Origin: Bacteroidota bacterium | GTDB taxonomy: Bacteria > Bacteroidota > Bacteroidia > Chitinophagales > Chitinophagaceae | Assembly: GCA_028876495.1 (NCBI GenBank) | Contig: JAGWRO010000018.1 | Coordinates: forward strand, 1-64,000 | Length of the DNA: 64,000 nt | Direction of reading: 5' to 3' | In this document: one piece after another, positions 35,021 to 43,746 of the stretch | Layout: the number at the start of each line of letters is the position of its first letter | Position numbering within the stretch: the stretch's first letter is position 1 | Program-made: the position numbers and the translations under genes | The notes under the pieces: model-generated | What the model saw: the letters and a program-made list of their open reading frames with translations, nothing else | Database searches by the model: none | What the model was told of the DNA's origin: nothing

Positions 35021-35845
35021 CTAATGTGTGTTGTAATAATCCTGGGTGACATAATTGTAAATAAGCCAATTGTTGGCATCTTCCTTAGCAATAAGTTGCA
35101 TTGTGCTGTCAGTAAGCGTTTTAATGGTCATTTTTGCATTCCAGTCGGCGACTTTATTACCTTCTGCTTTGTCGTGTATAACTTGAGCACCAATAGTTGC
35201 CAACTGATTTGTAGCCGGGTACAACATAAATTTACCTGTTCCTGACAAATCCGGAAACATTTTATTATTGGAGCTAAAGTGTGCATCACCAATCAAATCA
35301 AAAGTCATAGTACCATAGTCGCCCGCTGTAACTCCCGACCAGCCTATATCTTTAAATGCAGGGTCCCATTCCCATCCTGTACCGCCAAAGTAAAATGGAC
35401 TTGTGAAATATTTACTCACACCATTAGCATCCAAATCCATTACCCATGTTTTTGATTGTCCATACCCACCGGTAAGAGCAATCCACATTGGGGTGTTTAC
35501 CGCATTTTGATCGAGCGAACTTATAATCACAGTAGCTGTATCAGCCTGAACAAAACCACCGTCACTCTCCACTCCATAAACAAATTTATAGGTTCCCGGA
35601 AAGGGAATATTGACAGTGTCCTCTACCCGTAAAGATTGTCCGTAAGGAGTCATCCACACAGGAGTAACGTTAGGCGTCAAACTGGTTAAGATAATATTAT
35701 TTGGATTTTCTGATGATGGCGCAATGGTGTACTTCAATACATTTTTATCGAGTACATTACCCAACTCGTAATTTTTGGGCCTGCAGGAAGAAAATAGCAA
35801 CACTGACCCCGAGAAGGCGATTAAAATTATCAATTTAAGTTTCAT
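35021..35845 (-). CDS. Predicted surface glycan-binding lipoprotein (SusE/SGBP position)
   Basis: A 274-residue lipoprotein, lipobox LLFSSC (Cys near residue 21). Residues 30-115 look like an Ig or PKD-type beta-sandwich (YKFVYGVESDGGFVQADTATVII) and residues 120-270 form a second beta-rich domain (WIALTGGYGQSKTWVMDLDANG, then WEWDPAFKDIGW). Aromatic residues are frequent, as in carbohydrate-binding proteins. Proteins of this type sit directly after SusD in Chitinophagaceae-like loci and are assumed to bind the glycan at the cell surface. No exact family is assigned. It lies 78 bp ahead of GH5 and 30 bp after SusD. Confidence 0.75.
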   Translation of the reverse strand: MKLKLIILIAFSGSVLLFSSCRPKNYELGNVLDKNVLKYTIAPSSENPNNIILTSLTPNVTPVWMTPYGQSLRVEDTVNIPFPGTYKFVYGVESDGGFVQADTATVIISSLDQNAVNTPMWIALTGGYGQSKTWVMDLDANGVSKYFTSPFYFGGTGWEWDPAFKDIGWSGVTAGDYGTMTFDLIGDAHFSSNNKMFPDLSGTGKFMLYPATNQLATIGAQVIHDKAEGNKVADWNAKMTIKTLTDSTMQLIAKEDANNWLIYNYVTQDYYNTH

Positions 35846-35875
35846 GTTTTTATATTTTTAAGTAGTTAATTTATT

Positions 35876-37453
35876 TTACCAACCCGGGTTTTGCTTCAAC
35901 ACACCTGATGATAAGGTAATCTGATCGCTGGGTATTTGCTGAAATCCGCCGGTGGCTTTGATATTTGCCTCTAATTGTGAAGCAGAAGGTGGATTAGCAG
36001 TACCATCACTAAAATTTGAAACAGTTGTATTTGCTGCAATAGTAGCTGCAGCTACATCAATGCCCTGGCGCAACAGATCCCAGTAGCGGATACCTTCACC
36101 CGCAAATTCCAACCGGCGTTCTTCTAATATATCTGCTTTGGATACAGCCGTCGCCGGAGCAGCTGAAGAATCTGCCCTTTCGTGAACCTGGTTGTAATAG
36201 CTTACCGCATTGGGACTTCCCAACTCCGCAGCCATCAACAAAACATCTGAATAGCGAATGGCGAAAAAGTCCTGGTACTGGCCGGTCTGAAAATTAGAAA
36301 CTATAGAAGTCCCGCTTTGATCACAGAGCATAGCATATTTTTTCAGAAAATATCCTGTGTATTCACGACAATCACTTGATTTATTGTAAGGGAGGTTTTC
36401 GTCATTTACAGAAAGAATAGTAGCAAAACGCCGTGTATCGGTGGGGGCATAAGCATTCCAAAGTTTAGGATCGACGGTGCATGCACCCCATCCGGCCTGG
36501 TAAGGATAAATACTTTGCGAACGTATTCCTTCCATGACCATCCATCTGTTACCCGTAGCATCTCCGGACCAATTGTCTGTTGAAGAATATTTTATTGCAA
36601 ATACAACTTCCGGATTTTCTTCGCCTGCATAAGGAACATTTTTGGCTGTTGAAGCCGCGGGCCATAAAGTGTTGAAATCGCTAACCAATGAATGTCCGCT
36701 GTGCGCAATTACGTCTTCGACCGCAGCCAAAGCCGTAGCAGCTGTTTCGCCACCAATCGTAGATTTCCCATAGTAACCGGAATAGAACAGATAGGCGCGG
36801 GCTAATAAAGACTCTGCGGCCCATTTGGTTACTCTTCCGCTTGGTACACTTGTGTAAGAATCTGAAGGAAGACTATCGCTGGCATACCTTAAATCACTCA
36901 TGATCTGTGTAAACGTTGTTTCCGGATCCGCCTGAGGTACATTGTCACTTGTAGGAGTTGTGATCAAAGGAATGTTTTCCCATAGCCGAACCATATCTAA
37001 ATAACAGTAGGCCCGGATAAATTTAGCTTCGGCAGTATATTTTTTCTTCAGCCCCATACTGTCACCCCATTGAACATTATCAATATTTTGGAGCAGCACA
37101 TTGCACCGGTAAATGGCCTGGTAATACGATTTCCATCCCGAACTATGGAAGGAAACGTCAGAAGGTGAAACGTTTTTGTCAAATTCATCGATCATTTCCC
37201 ATCCATACCCGTCAAAAGCTCCCGTACCTCCGAAACTATTATCAGAAAAAACTTCCAATTCAGCAGGGATTGCATCACTGTTATAAATTAAATCAAGTCC
37301 ATTGTAACATCCTGTCAGCGCAGTAAATGCATCTGAAGGTGTTTTATAATAGGTGATGTTGGTTTGTACTGCATCAGTTAGTTCGGTCGTAAGAAATTTC
37401 TTACACGAAGTAAATGTCATTATTGCAGCAATGATAATTATATATCGTTTCAT
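35876..37453 (-). CDS. SusD/RagB family outer-membrane lipoprotein
   Basis: A 525-residue lipoprotein from the ATG at 37453 (the longer frame begins with TTG). The lipobox is TFTSC near residue 17. SusD hallmarks are present: LTDAVQTNITYYKTPSDAF near the start, the tetratricopeptide-like helices (KKYTAEAKFIRAYCYLDMVRLW), and the conserved C-terminal EERRLEFAGEGIRYWDLLRQG. It should cap the SusC pore and pick up oligosaccharide at the surface. It lies 18 bp after SusC. Confidence 0.94.
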   Translation of the reverse strand: MKRYIIIIAAIMTFTSCKKFLTTELTDAVQTNITYYKTPSDAFTALTGCYNGLDLIYNSDAIPAELEVFSDNSFGGTGAFDGYGWEMIDEFDKNVSPSDVSFHSSGWKSYYQAIYRCNVLLQNIDNVQWGDSMGLKKKYTAEAKFIRAYCYLDMVRLWENIPLITTPTSDNVPQADPETTFTQIMSDLRYASDSLPSDSYTSVPSGRVTKWAAESLLARAYLFYSGYYGKSTIGGETAATALAAVEDVIAHSGHSLVSDFNTLWPAASTAKNVPYAGEENPEVVFAIKYSSTDNWSGDATGNRWMVMEGIRSQSIYPYQAGWGACTVDPKLWNAYAPTDTRRFATILSVNDENLPYNKSSDCREYTGYFLKKYAMLCDQSGTSIVSNFQTGQYQDFFAIRYSDVLLMAAELGSPNAVSYYNQVHERADSSAAPATAVSKADILEERRLEFAGEGIRYWDLLRQGIDVAAATIAANTTVSNFSDGTANPPSASQLEANIKATGGFQQIPSDQITLSSGVLKQNPGW

Positions 37454-37471
37454 GATTATGTTTTTTTGCAA

Positions 37472-40400
37472 TTAGAAAATAATATTTATGCCGCTCATAA
37501 AAACTCTCGGACGTGGATAAAACCCATTGTCGACACCTTGTCCAAAACTATATGTTCCACTGGCATCATAAGAAGAGGCACCTACTTCAGGATCCATACC
37601 GCTGTATTTTGTAAACGTGATCAGATTTTGAACGGCTACATATAAACGCAATTGGTTCAGGTATTTCCATTTTACAACTTTTGCGAGATTGTACCCGAGT
37701 GTAATATTTGAGACTCTCAGATAGCTTCCATCATGAATATAGAGATCTGAAAATTCTACCCAGTTCGAACTGTTTTGGGTTATACGTGGCATTGTATTCG
37801 AAGTGCCCTCACCATGCCAGCGGCTAAGGATATCCGTTGTCCAGTTGGCCCACTGACCGGGACCACGATAAGACTGAACAATTTTATTACCGGCTACCCC
37901 GTTAGTGGTAACAGAGAGATCGAAGTTTTTGTAATTGGCTGAAAATCTAAAGCCGAAAACGTGATGTGGGTTAGGGTCACCGATGTTTGTTTTATCGTCC
38001 GCATTAATTACACCGTCGCCATTTAGATCCACCAGCTTCACATCACCCGGTTGTGCACCAGGTTGAAGCGGTCCGTTTTTACCGCTCCATGCCAGAACAT
38101 CCTTTTCATTCTGAAAAATTCCGGCAGTCTTATAACCCCAGAAATAGCCAATAGGATTTCCTGCAGAAGCACGGAAAAATTCAGGTCCATTCACATATAA
38201 ACTGTTGGTACTACCGTGAATAATTCCGTCGGCAGTTGGGATATTATTTACCAAATTTTTATTATAAGCATATGAACCGGAAACACTATAGGTAAAATCT
38301 CTCCCAACGTTTCCATTATAAGATATTTGAACTTCTATTCCTTTATTGGTAACATCTCCACCGTTAATAAACGGATTTGAGGAAACACCTGCAGTTGCCA
38401 ACAGGGGCGCTGCAATTAACCAGTCTTTTGTGGTTTTGTTGTACCAATCGAGACTCATGTCTAACCTGTTATTTAAGAACCTTGCATCGATACCTATATC
38501 AGTCTGACGGGAAGTTTCCCATTTGGTACTTTCAACGCCAATTGTAGAAGGATACGAGCCCTGGGTTAAGGTAGTATTATCATTACCAAAATTGTATCGG
38601 GCGTTTGATAAGGAGATTAAAGAAAGGTAATTAAAGGCAGAAATACCATCATTACCATTTGAACCCCAACTGGCCCTTACTTTCAGGAAGTTTAACCAGT
38701 CTCCGGTGGATGCCATGAAATTTTCGCTGCTTACGATCCAACCGGCGGAAAGTGATGGGAAATATCCCCATTGATGACCGGGAGCAAACATGGTTGAACC
38801 ATCAGCGCGGAAAATAGCAGATGCTAAATATTTTTCTTTAAAACTATAATTTACACGTCCGAAGAATGAAGATTGTGCATACACTGCATTGGCATTTCCG
38901 GATAATGACATACCATGGGTTACGGTTTGCCTGTTAGCAGCAGAAGTATCAGAACTCATCGAAATAGAGGTAACCATGGAATTACTAAGATAGCCGCGGT
39001 CAAAAGAACTGAATAAAGTAGCTCCCGTGTTATTCCCGCTAAACCAGCTTCCCTGGTATTTCCGAACTGAACTACCCGCTAAAACATCAAATCTGTGCTC
39101 TTTAATGTTAAAAACATAGTTGATGGTATTATCGAAATTCCAGGTATATCCCTGTGATCCACCCTGGCCAATGCTTTCATAAAGATTGTAAGCATACACT
39201 GATAACTTATCATACACAGGTCTATAGCTGTGATTAGCTGAAGAAGAATAATTGATGCCGAAAGTTGATCTTATTCTTAAATTCTTGACGGGCTGTAGTT
39301 CTGCATATACATCTCCTATCAATTTTTGTGTCTTCCCGTCACTCTGATTATTGTATTGCATCAACGCATAAGGATTCGCTTCAGTGTTGTTCCAAACTCC
39401 GCCATTATACACTGTAGAATTAAGGCTGCTCAGATAATTGCCTTTTGCATCGTACATAGCCAATAAGGGGCTTGTACCTATAGCGCCGGCCAAAACGTTA
39501 CCGGAATACAGTCCGCCATCAGCAACCCCTTTTTGATCAATAAATGAAAAAGTGAGATGTTCGCCTACTTTCAAAGCGCCGTCGTAAAGTTTACGTTCAG
39601 AATTTGTACGGAAGTTGTAGCGTTTGTAATCTGAAAGATTAGAACCACCAATTATTCCTCCCTGTTCGGTATAGGACATACCCAATGAGTAAGATGATAC
39701 ATCAGTTCCACCGTTGGCCGAAAGGTTGTAATTCTGCATCGGCACATCGGAAGAAAACATCTGGTTTAACCAGTCGGTTCCGTGAGCCGGCAAATCTTTG
39801 CTTCCGAGCGCCAGTGCGTCAATTTGTGCCTGCGTGAAAAGAGGCGATTTACCACTATTAAGGGCTGCTTCATTTTGCATGGTAGCATATTGTTCCGCAT
39901 TTAATAAAGGCAGTTTACGGCCAATGTTTTGAACGCCGTAATAAGCGTCAAAAGAAATTTCTCCGTTCTTTTTCCCCATTTTTCCGCTCCGGGTAGTGAT
40001 CAGGACAACACCATTTGCCCCGTTGATACCATAGATGGCGCATGATGCAGCATCTTTTAAAATATCAACCGAAGCAATGTCTGAATTGTTTAAATAGGTA
40101 ATATCGTTGGTGATAACACCGTCTACCACATAAAGCGGATTTGCATTTCCGATAGTTCCTACGCCACGGATATTTACTTTAAAGCCACCGCCGGGTTGCC
40201 CTGACGTAGAAGTAATGTTTACGCCGGCCGCTTGACCCTGCAATGCCTGCAAAGCATTTGTCGTGTTTAGCTTGGCAAGGTCTTTCCCTTTTACCTGCGA
40301 AGTAGCTCCGGTCACCAGTTTCTTCTGTTGAACCCCGTAGCCGATCACTACCACATCGTTCAACCTGTTATAGTCTTCAGCAAGCTGAACCTGTAGATTT

Positions 40401-40699
40401 TCAGTAGAGGCAGCTACCTCAAAGCTTTGCGCGATAAACCCTGTGAAGCTAACGACGATCGTTTCGCCGGTTTTTGCAGTAATGGCAAAATGACCTCCCA
40501 TATCAGAGAGGGTCGCGTTTGACGTGTTTTTTACGGAAATACTCGCCCCCGATATGGGTTCTCCTGTGGTTTTATTGACAACTTTACCTGTAATTTTCCG
40601 GGCAGCAGTTTGCGAAAAGCCTTGCAGGCCCATAACCAGGAAAAACAAGAGCGCTCCCAGCACCCTGGCTGTCCTTTTCGAAATTTTTATTTTTTTCAT
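37472..40699 (-). CDS. SusC/RagA family TonB-dependent transporter
   Basis: A 1075-residue outer-membrane oligosaccharide importer counted from the ATG at 40699; the open frame runs to a TTG nine bases earlier. Signal peptide (residues 1-30), then a carboxypeptidase-D-like regulatory domain (KITGKVVNKTTGEPISGASI), the plug (DVVVIGYGVQQKKLVTGATSQV ... YVVDGVITND) and the long barrel ending with a terminal Phe (SGINIIF), typical for barrel insertion. It forms the import pair with SusD directly downstream. Its size and order fit a glycan importer. The substrate follows from the neighbours, most likely xyloglucan oligosaccharides. Confidence 0.95.
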   Translation of the reverse strand: MKKIKISKRTARVLGALLFFLVMGLQGFSQTAARKITGKVVNKTTGEPISGASISVKNTSNATLSDMGGHFAITAKTGETIVVSFTGFIAQSFEVAASTENLQVQLAEDYNRLNDVVVIGYGVQQKKLVTGATSQVKGKDLAKLNTTNALQALQGQAAGVNITSTSGQPGGGFKVNIRGVGTIGNANPLYVVDGVITNDITYLNNSDIASVDILKDAASCAIYGINGANGVVLITTRSGKMGKKNGEISFDAYYGVQNIGRKLPLLNAEQYATMQNEAALNSGKSPLFTQAQIDALALGSKDLPAHGTDWLNQMFSSDVPMQNYNLSANGGTDVSSYSLGMSYTEQGGIIGGSNLSDYKRYNFRTNSERKLYDGALKVGEHLTFSFIDQKGVADGGLYSGNVLAGAIGTSPLLAMYDAKGNYLSSLNSTVYNGGVWNNTEANPYALMQYNNQSDGKTQKLIGDVYAELQPVKNLRIRSTFGINYSSSANHSYRPVYDKLSVYAYNLYESIGQGGSQGYTWNFDNTINYVFNIKEHRFDVLAGSSVRKYQGSWFSGNNTGATLFSSFDRGYLSNSMVTSISMSSDTSAANRQTVTHGMSLSGNANAVYAQSSFFGRVNYSFKEKYLASAIFRADGSTMFAPGHQWGYFPSLSAGWIVSSENFMASTGDWLNFLKVRASWGSNGNDGISAFNYLSLISLSNARYNFGNDNTTLTQGSYPSTIGVESTKWETSRQTDIGIDARFLNNRLDMSLDWYNKTTKDWLIAAPLLATAGVSSNPFINGGDVTNKGIEVQISYNGNVGRDFTYSVSGSYAYNKNLVNNIPTADGIIHGSTNSLYVNGPEFFRASAGNPIGYFWGYKTAGIFQNEKDVLAWSGKNGPLQPGAQPGDVKLVDLNGDGVINADDKTNIGDPNPHHVFGFRFSANYKNFDLSVTTNGVAGNKIVQSYRGPGQWANWTTDILSRWHGEGTSNTMPRITQNSSNWVEFSDLYIHDGSYLRVSNITLGYNLAKVVKWKYLNQLRLYVAVQNLITFTKYSGMDPEVGASSYDASGTYSFGQGVDNGFYPRPRVFMSGINIIF

Positions 40700-40747
40700 T
40701 GGAAACAATTAGTGATTATTAAATATGAATACATAGTTTAGAATATT

Positions 40748-43606
40748 TCAATTGTGTTTTATAAGAATTTTTTCTCCATAATATTTTACTAAAGCATCGG
40801 TTTTACTTTGCGTATCTAATCCAATATTTTTATTTTTATCTATCCAGATAATTTTGAAAACTCTATCTTTTAACATCCCATCGAAAGCACCTTTTCGTTT
40901 ATCGATAACCAAGCTTTTTGTTTGTTCGCTATAAAAAAACCGGATGGTTGTGTATTCACCTTTCTCATAATTATAATTGGTACCCTGGTCTTCATACAAA
41001 TTGAAAGAAGCATTAGCACCGGTGTAAACATGCAGCGAAATTGTGTCGGCAGGCTTTTCAGAAGTGTATTGGAGCGATGGACCGAAAGGAATGACAGAGC
41101 CTGCCTTTACAAAAACCGGCATTCTCTCATAAGGAGCATCCGCAACAATTTTTTGTCCGCCCGCATACCATTTTCCCGAATACAAATCATACCATCCCGC
41201 GCTTTTGGGTAAATACACTGACTGGCTTCGCAGTTTATACTTACAGACAGGGTTGACCAGCAAAGAAGGCCCGAGCATATATTGATCATTGATATTTAAT
41301 ACGGCGGTATCTGCTGCAAAGTCCATCACCAATCCACGCATGATGGTATAGTTATCGTAATAAGCTGCACCAGCTAATGAATAGATATAAGGCAGCAGTC
41401 TGTATCGCAGTTTGTCGTAATAGAGAAAGCTTTGATAAGCAGGATGGGTTTCAGGGGCAATGTTGAATATCTCGCGGTAAGGAAACTGCCCATGTGATCT
41501 GAACAAGGGTACAAATGCGCCAAACTGGTACCACCGGGTATTCAACTCTCTCCACTCCGCTAAACTTGCTGAATCGGGCTTTTCAAATTTTTCAGGTACA
41601 ACAAAACCGCCAATATCCATAGTCCAGTAGGGCAGCCCCGACATGGAGAAATTGACTCCTGCAGCTATTTGATTTTTCATATCCTGCCAAGTAGAACCTA
41701 TATCACCGCTCCATACACTTGCAGCATAGCGCTGAGAACCAGCAAAGGCTGAGCGTGTCAGTAAAAAAACTCTTTTATTTGGATCCGTCAGCCGCTGTCC
41801 TTCGTAAATTCCTTTTGCATTTTCTAATGGATAAGCATTTAGAAATTCAGCCGAACTTCCCAAAGCGGTAGGCGTCATCAATAACTTTCTTTCTTCCGGA
41901 CTAACGTTGGAAACGATATCCGGCTCGCTGGCATCCATCCACCAGGCATCAATTCCTTTACTGTAAAGTTTTTCGTTAACCAGGTTCCAGAAACCTTTTC
42001 GTGCATTCGCGTTAAAGGCATCATAGAAGGTAGAAACATAACCTTTGCCAATCCAGTCTCTTTGCCTGTCGGCAATATTTCTCTTATAAAGCCAGCCGTT
42101 TTTATAGAACTCATTGTAAATTGGTATGCCTTCGTAAAATTTTGGCCACACGGAGATCATGATGTGTGTGTGGAATTTTTTATGCAACACGTTAATCATG
42201 CTGTCCGGAGAAGGGAACCGGGTTTCGTCAAAATCCTGGCTTCCCCAGTCGGCTTCTTTCCAATAGTTCCAATCAAGAACGATATTGTCTATAGGAATTT
42301 TTCTCTTCCTGAATTGAATGACAGTAGAAAGAATTTCATCCTCGGTTTTGTATCTTTCGCGGCTTTGCCAGAATCCCAAAGCCCATTTTGGTACAATTGG
42401 AGCCTTACCGGTTAGTGTACGATAACCTGAAATTACCTGATCTATATTATTGCCATAAATGAAATAATAGTCTTCCTGCTGCCCCGCCTCTGAAGAAAAA
42501 CTAAAAGCGTTTTCCTGTTCCTTGCTTAATGGCTCCTGGCATTTTAAGGAAAGGTAAGATTCAGCTCCCTCGGGAGTCCATTCAATTTTAATGGGAATTT
42601 TTTCTCCTTTTTTAGTGTTGAAAGGAATCAATGCGGGTGCGGGATTCCACGCCTTGCGCCAACGATCCAATACAAGGTTTCCATTGAGCCATACTTTTAA
42701 TGTCCCTCCAAATGTGAAGTGGAATTGATGAAGCCCTGAAAGATCACTTGCAATACTTCCTTCCCATGTAACCATGCCGGAAGCAGGCGTAAACTCTGCT
42801 GGTAGTTTTATTTTTGAATCTCCGAGAAATTCCATATCAATACAGTCTTCAGCTCTTTTGGTGATTACGTTCCCTGGTTTATTCTTATCATTTGCGTAAG
42901 ATGCAGTGAGCCATCCCTGCTCTCCTTCTTTTGAAAAAAGCTGAAGTGAAGAAAGAGGATGAAGTGGCCGCACATCCCCCGCTTTTGTAAGTGAATAATT
43001 GTCCCACAGTATTCCATAGTTTTTAGATGACACGAGGAATGGAATCGCCACCTCTGTATTGTTTTGGAAGAAACTAACCTGCTGACCGCGGTAGTTCATG
43101 ATGCCATCCTGGTGCTGCCCGAGGCCATACCACGCATCATCAGCAGTAGTTTGAAAAGTCTGGGTAATATGATAACAACGGTTGCCATCAAATACCGCAG
43201 ATAGAAAACTTCGTCCGCGTATTGGCTTTTCGGTTAATATTAATTTACCATTAAGGTCCCTGAACGTAACAGCGCCTGTTTTCAGGTCGACTATGGCTGC
43301 TATTTTTTTTGTTTTGAGCGTCAGGCTCTCTTTAGAGGGAATAGTGTTCCAGGAAAGATCCGGCTTTTTACTGTAAACAGTAACCAGGCTTTCAGTGGCA
43401 GGAAATACCTTTCCCGGTACTGCTATAACTCTTATGATATTATCTGAAATAACTTCGAGTTTAACGGCGTTGGATATGCCTGTAAAAGCCGGATCCGTAA
43501 AAACAATCACTCCGTCTTCTGTTTGAATATAGGTTGGAGGTTCTGCCTTTAAAAGATTAAAAGCAGTAAAAAAGAGGAAATTAAACAATAACAATCCTAA
43601 TCTCAT
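40748..43606 (-). CDS. GH31 alpha-xylosidase-like enzyme with PA14 insert
   Basis: A secreted 952-residue enzyme. Catalytic GH31 domain with the nucleophile Asp near residue 557 in WWMDASEPD and the acid/base Asp in SVWSGDIGSTWQDM. A PA14 domain (about residues 240-360, MVTWEGSIASDLSGLHQFHFTF, LKVWLNGNLVLDRW) is inserted ahead of the barrel, as in CjXyl31A and BoGH31A, which cleave alpha-xylose from xyloglucan oligosaccharides. That precedent makes alpha-xylosidase the best call. The ATG at 43606 is preferred because it gives a clean signal peptide; an ATG at 43615 lies within an inverted repeat. First gene of the operon after the regulator, 39 bp ahead of SusC. Confidence 0.9.
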   Translation of the reverse strand: MRLGLLLFNFLFFTAFNLLKAEPPTYIQTEDGVIVFTDPAFTGISNAVKLEVISDNIIRVIAVPGKVFPATESLVTVYSKKPDLSWNTIPSKESLTLKTKKIAAIVDLKTGAVTFRDLNGKLILTEKPIRGRSFLSAVFDGNRCYHITQTFQTTADDAWYGLGQHQDGIMNYRGQQVSFFQNNTEVAIPFLVSSKNYGILWDNYSLTKAGDVRPLHPLSSLQLFSKEGEQGWLTASYANDKNKPGNVITKRAEDCIDMEFLGDSKIKLPAEFTPASGMVTWEGSIASDLSGLHQFHFTFGGTLKVWLNGNLVLDRWRKAWNPAPALIPFNTKKGEKIPIKIEWTPEGAESYLSLKCQEPLSKEQENAFSFSSEAGQQEDYYFIYGNNIDQVISGYRTLTGKAPIVPKWALGFWQSRERYKTEDEILSTVIQFRKRKIPIDNIVLDWNYWKEADWGSQDFDETRFPSPDSMINVLHKKFHTHIMISVWPKFYEGIPIYNEFYKNGWLYKRNIADRQRDWIGKGYVSTFYDAFNANARKGFWNLVNEKLYSKGIDAWWMDASEPDIVSNVSPEERKLLMTPTALGSSAEFLNAYPLENAKGIYEGQRLTDPNKRVFLLTRSAFAGSQRYAASVWSGDIGSTWQDMKNQIAAGVNFSMSGLPYWTMDIGGFVVPEKFEKPDSASLAEWRELNTRWYQFGAFVPLFRSHGQFPYREIFNIAPETHPAYQSFLYYDKLRYRLLPYIYSLAGAAYYDNYTIMRGLVMDFAADTAVLNINDQYMLGPSLLVNPVCKYKLRSQSVYLPKSAGWYDLYSGKWYAGGQKIVADAPYERMPVFVKAGSVIPFGPSLQYTSEKPADTISLHVYTGANASFNLYEDQGTNYNYEKGEYTTIRFFYSEQTKSLVIDKRKGAFDGMLKDRVFKIIWIDKNKNIGLDTQSKTDALVKYYGEKILIKHN

Positions 43607-43608
43607 AT

Positions 43609-43638
43609 ACAGCATTCGTTAAAATGATTGAATGCTGT
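43609..43638. promoter_or_regulatory. 9-bp inverted repeat overlapping the GH31 upstream start codon
   Basis: ACAGCATTC (43609-43617) / GAATGCTGT (43630-43638) with a 12-bp spacer. The first candidate ATG of GH31 (43615) lies inside one arm. It could be a DNA-binding site or, if transcribed, a hairpin that hides the start region. Confidence 0.5.
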
Positions 43639-43707
43639 AAAACTATAGCTGTCTTGCTTAAGAGAGGGTACTGAAATGTTGCAAACTACTCTACAAAATG
43701 TTGCAAA
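43638..43707 (-). promoter_or_regulatory. Candidate HTCS-regulated promoter with 22-bp-spaced direct repeats
   Basis: Plus-strand sequence AAATGTTGCAAA occurs twice, at 43674-43685 and 43696-43707, exactly 22 bp apart, which is two helical turns and suits an AraC-type dimer. On the minus strand a TAGTTTTA (plus-strand 43638-43645), one mismatch from TAnnTTTG, stands about 28 bp from the nearer repeat. The layout fits activator sites next to the -33 region of the GH31-susC-susD operon. Confidence 0.55.
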
Positions 43708-43746
43708 AATGAAGTTTTGAGTGTTAATTCCACAGTAAAGAAACTT

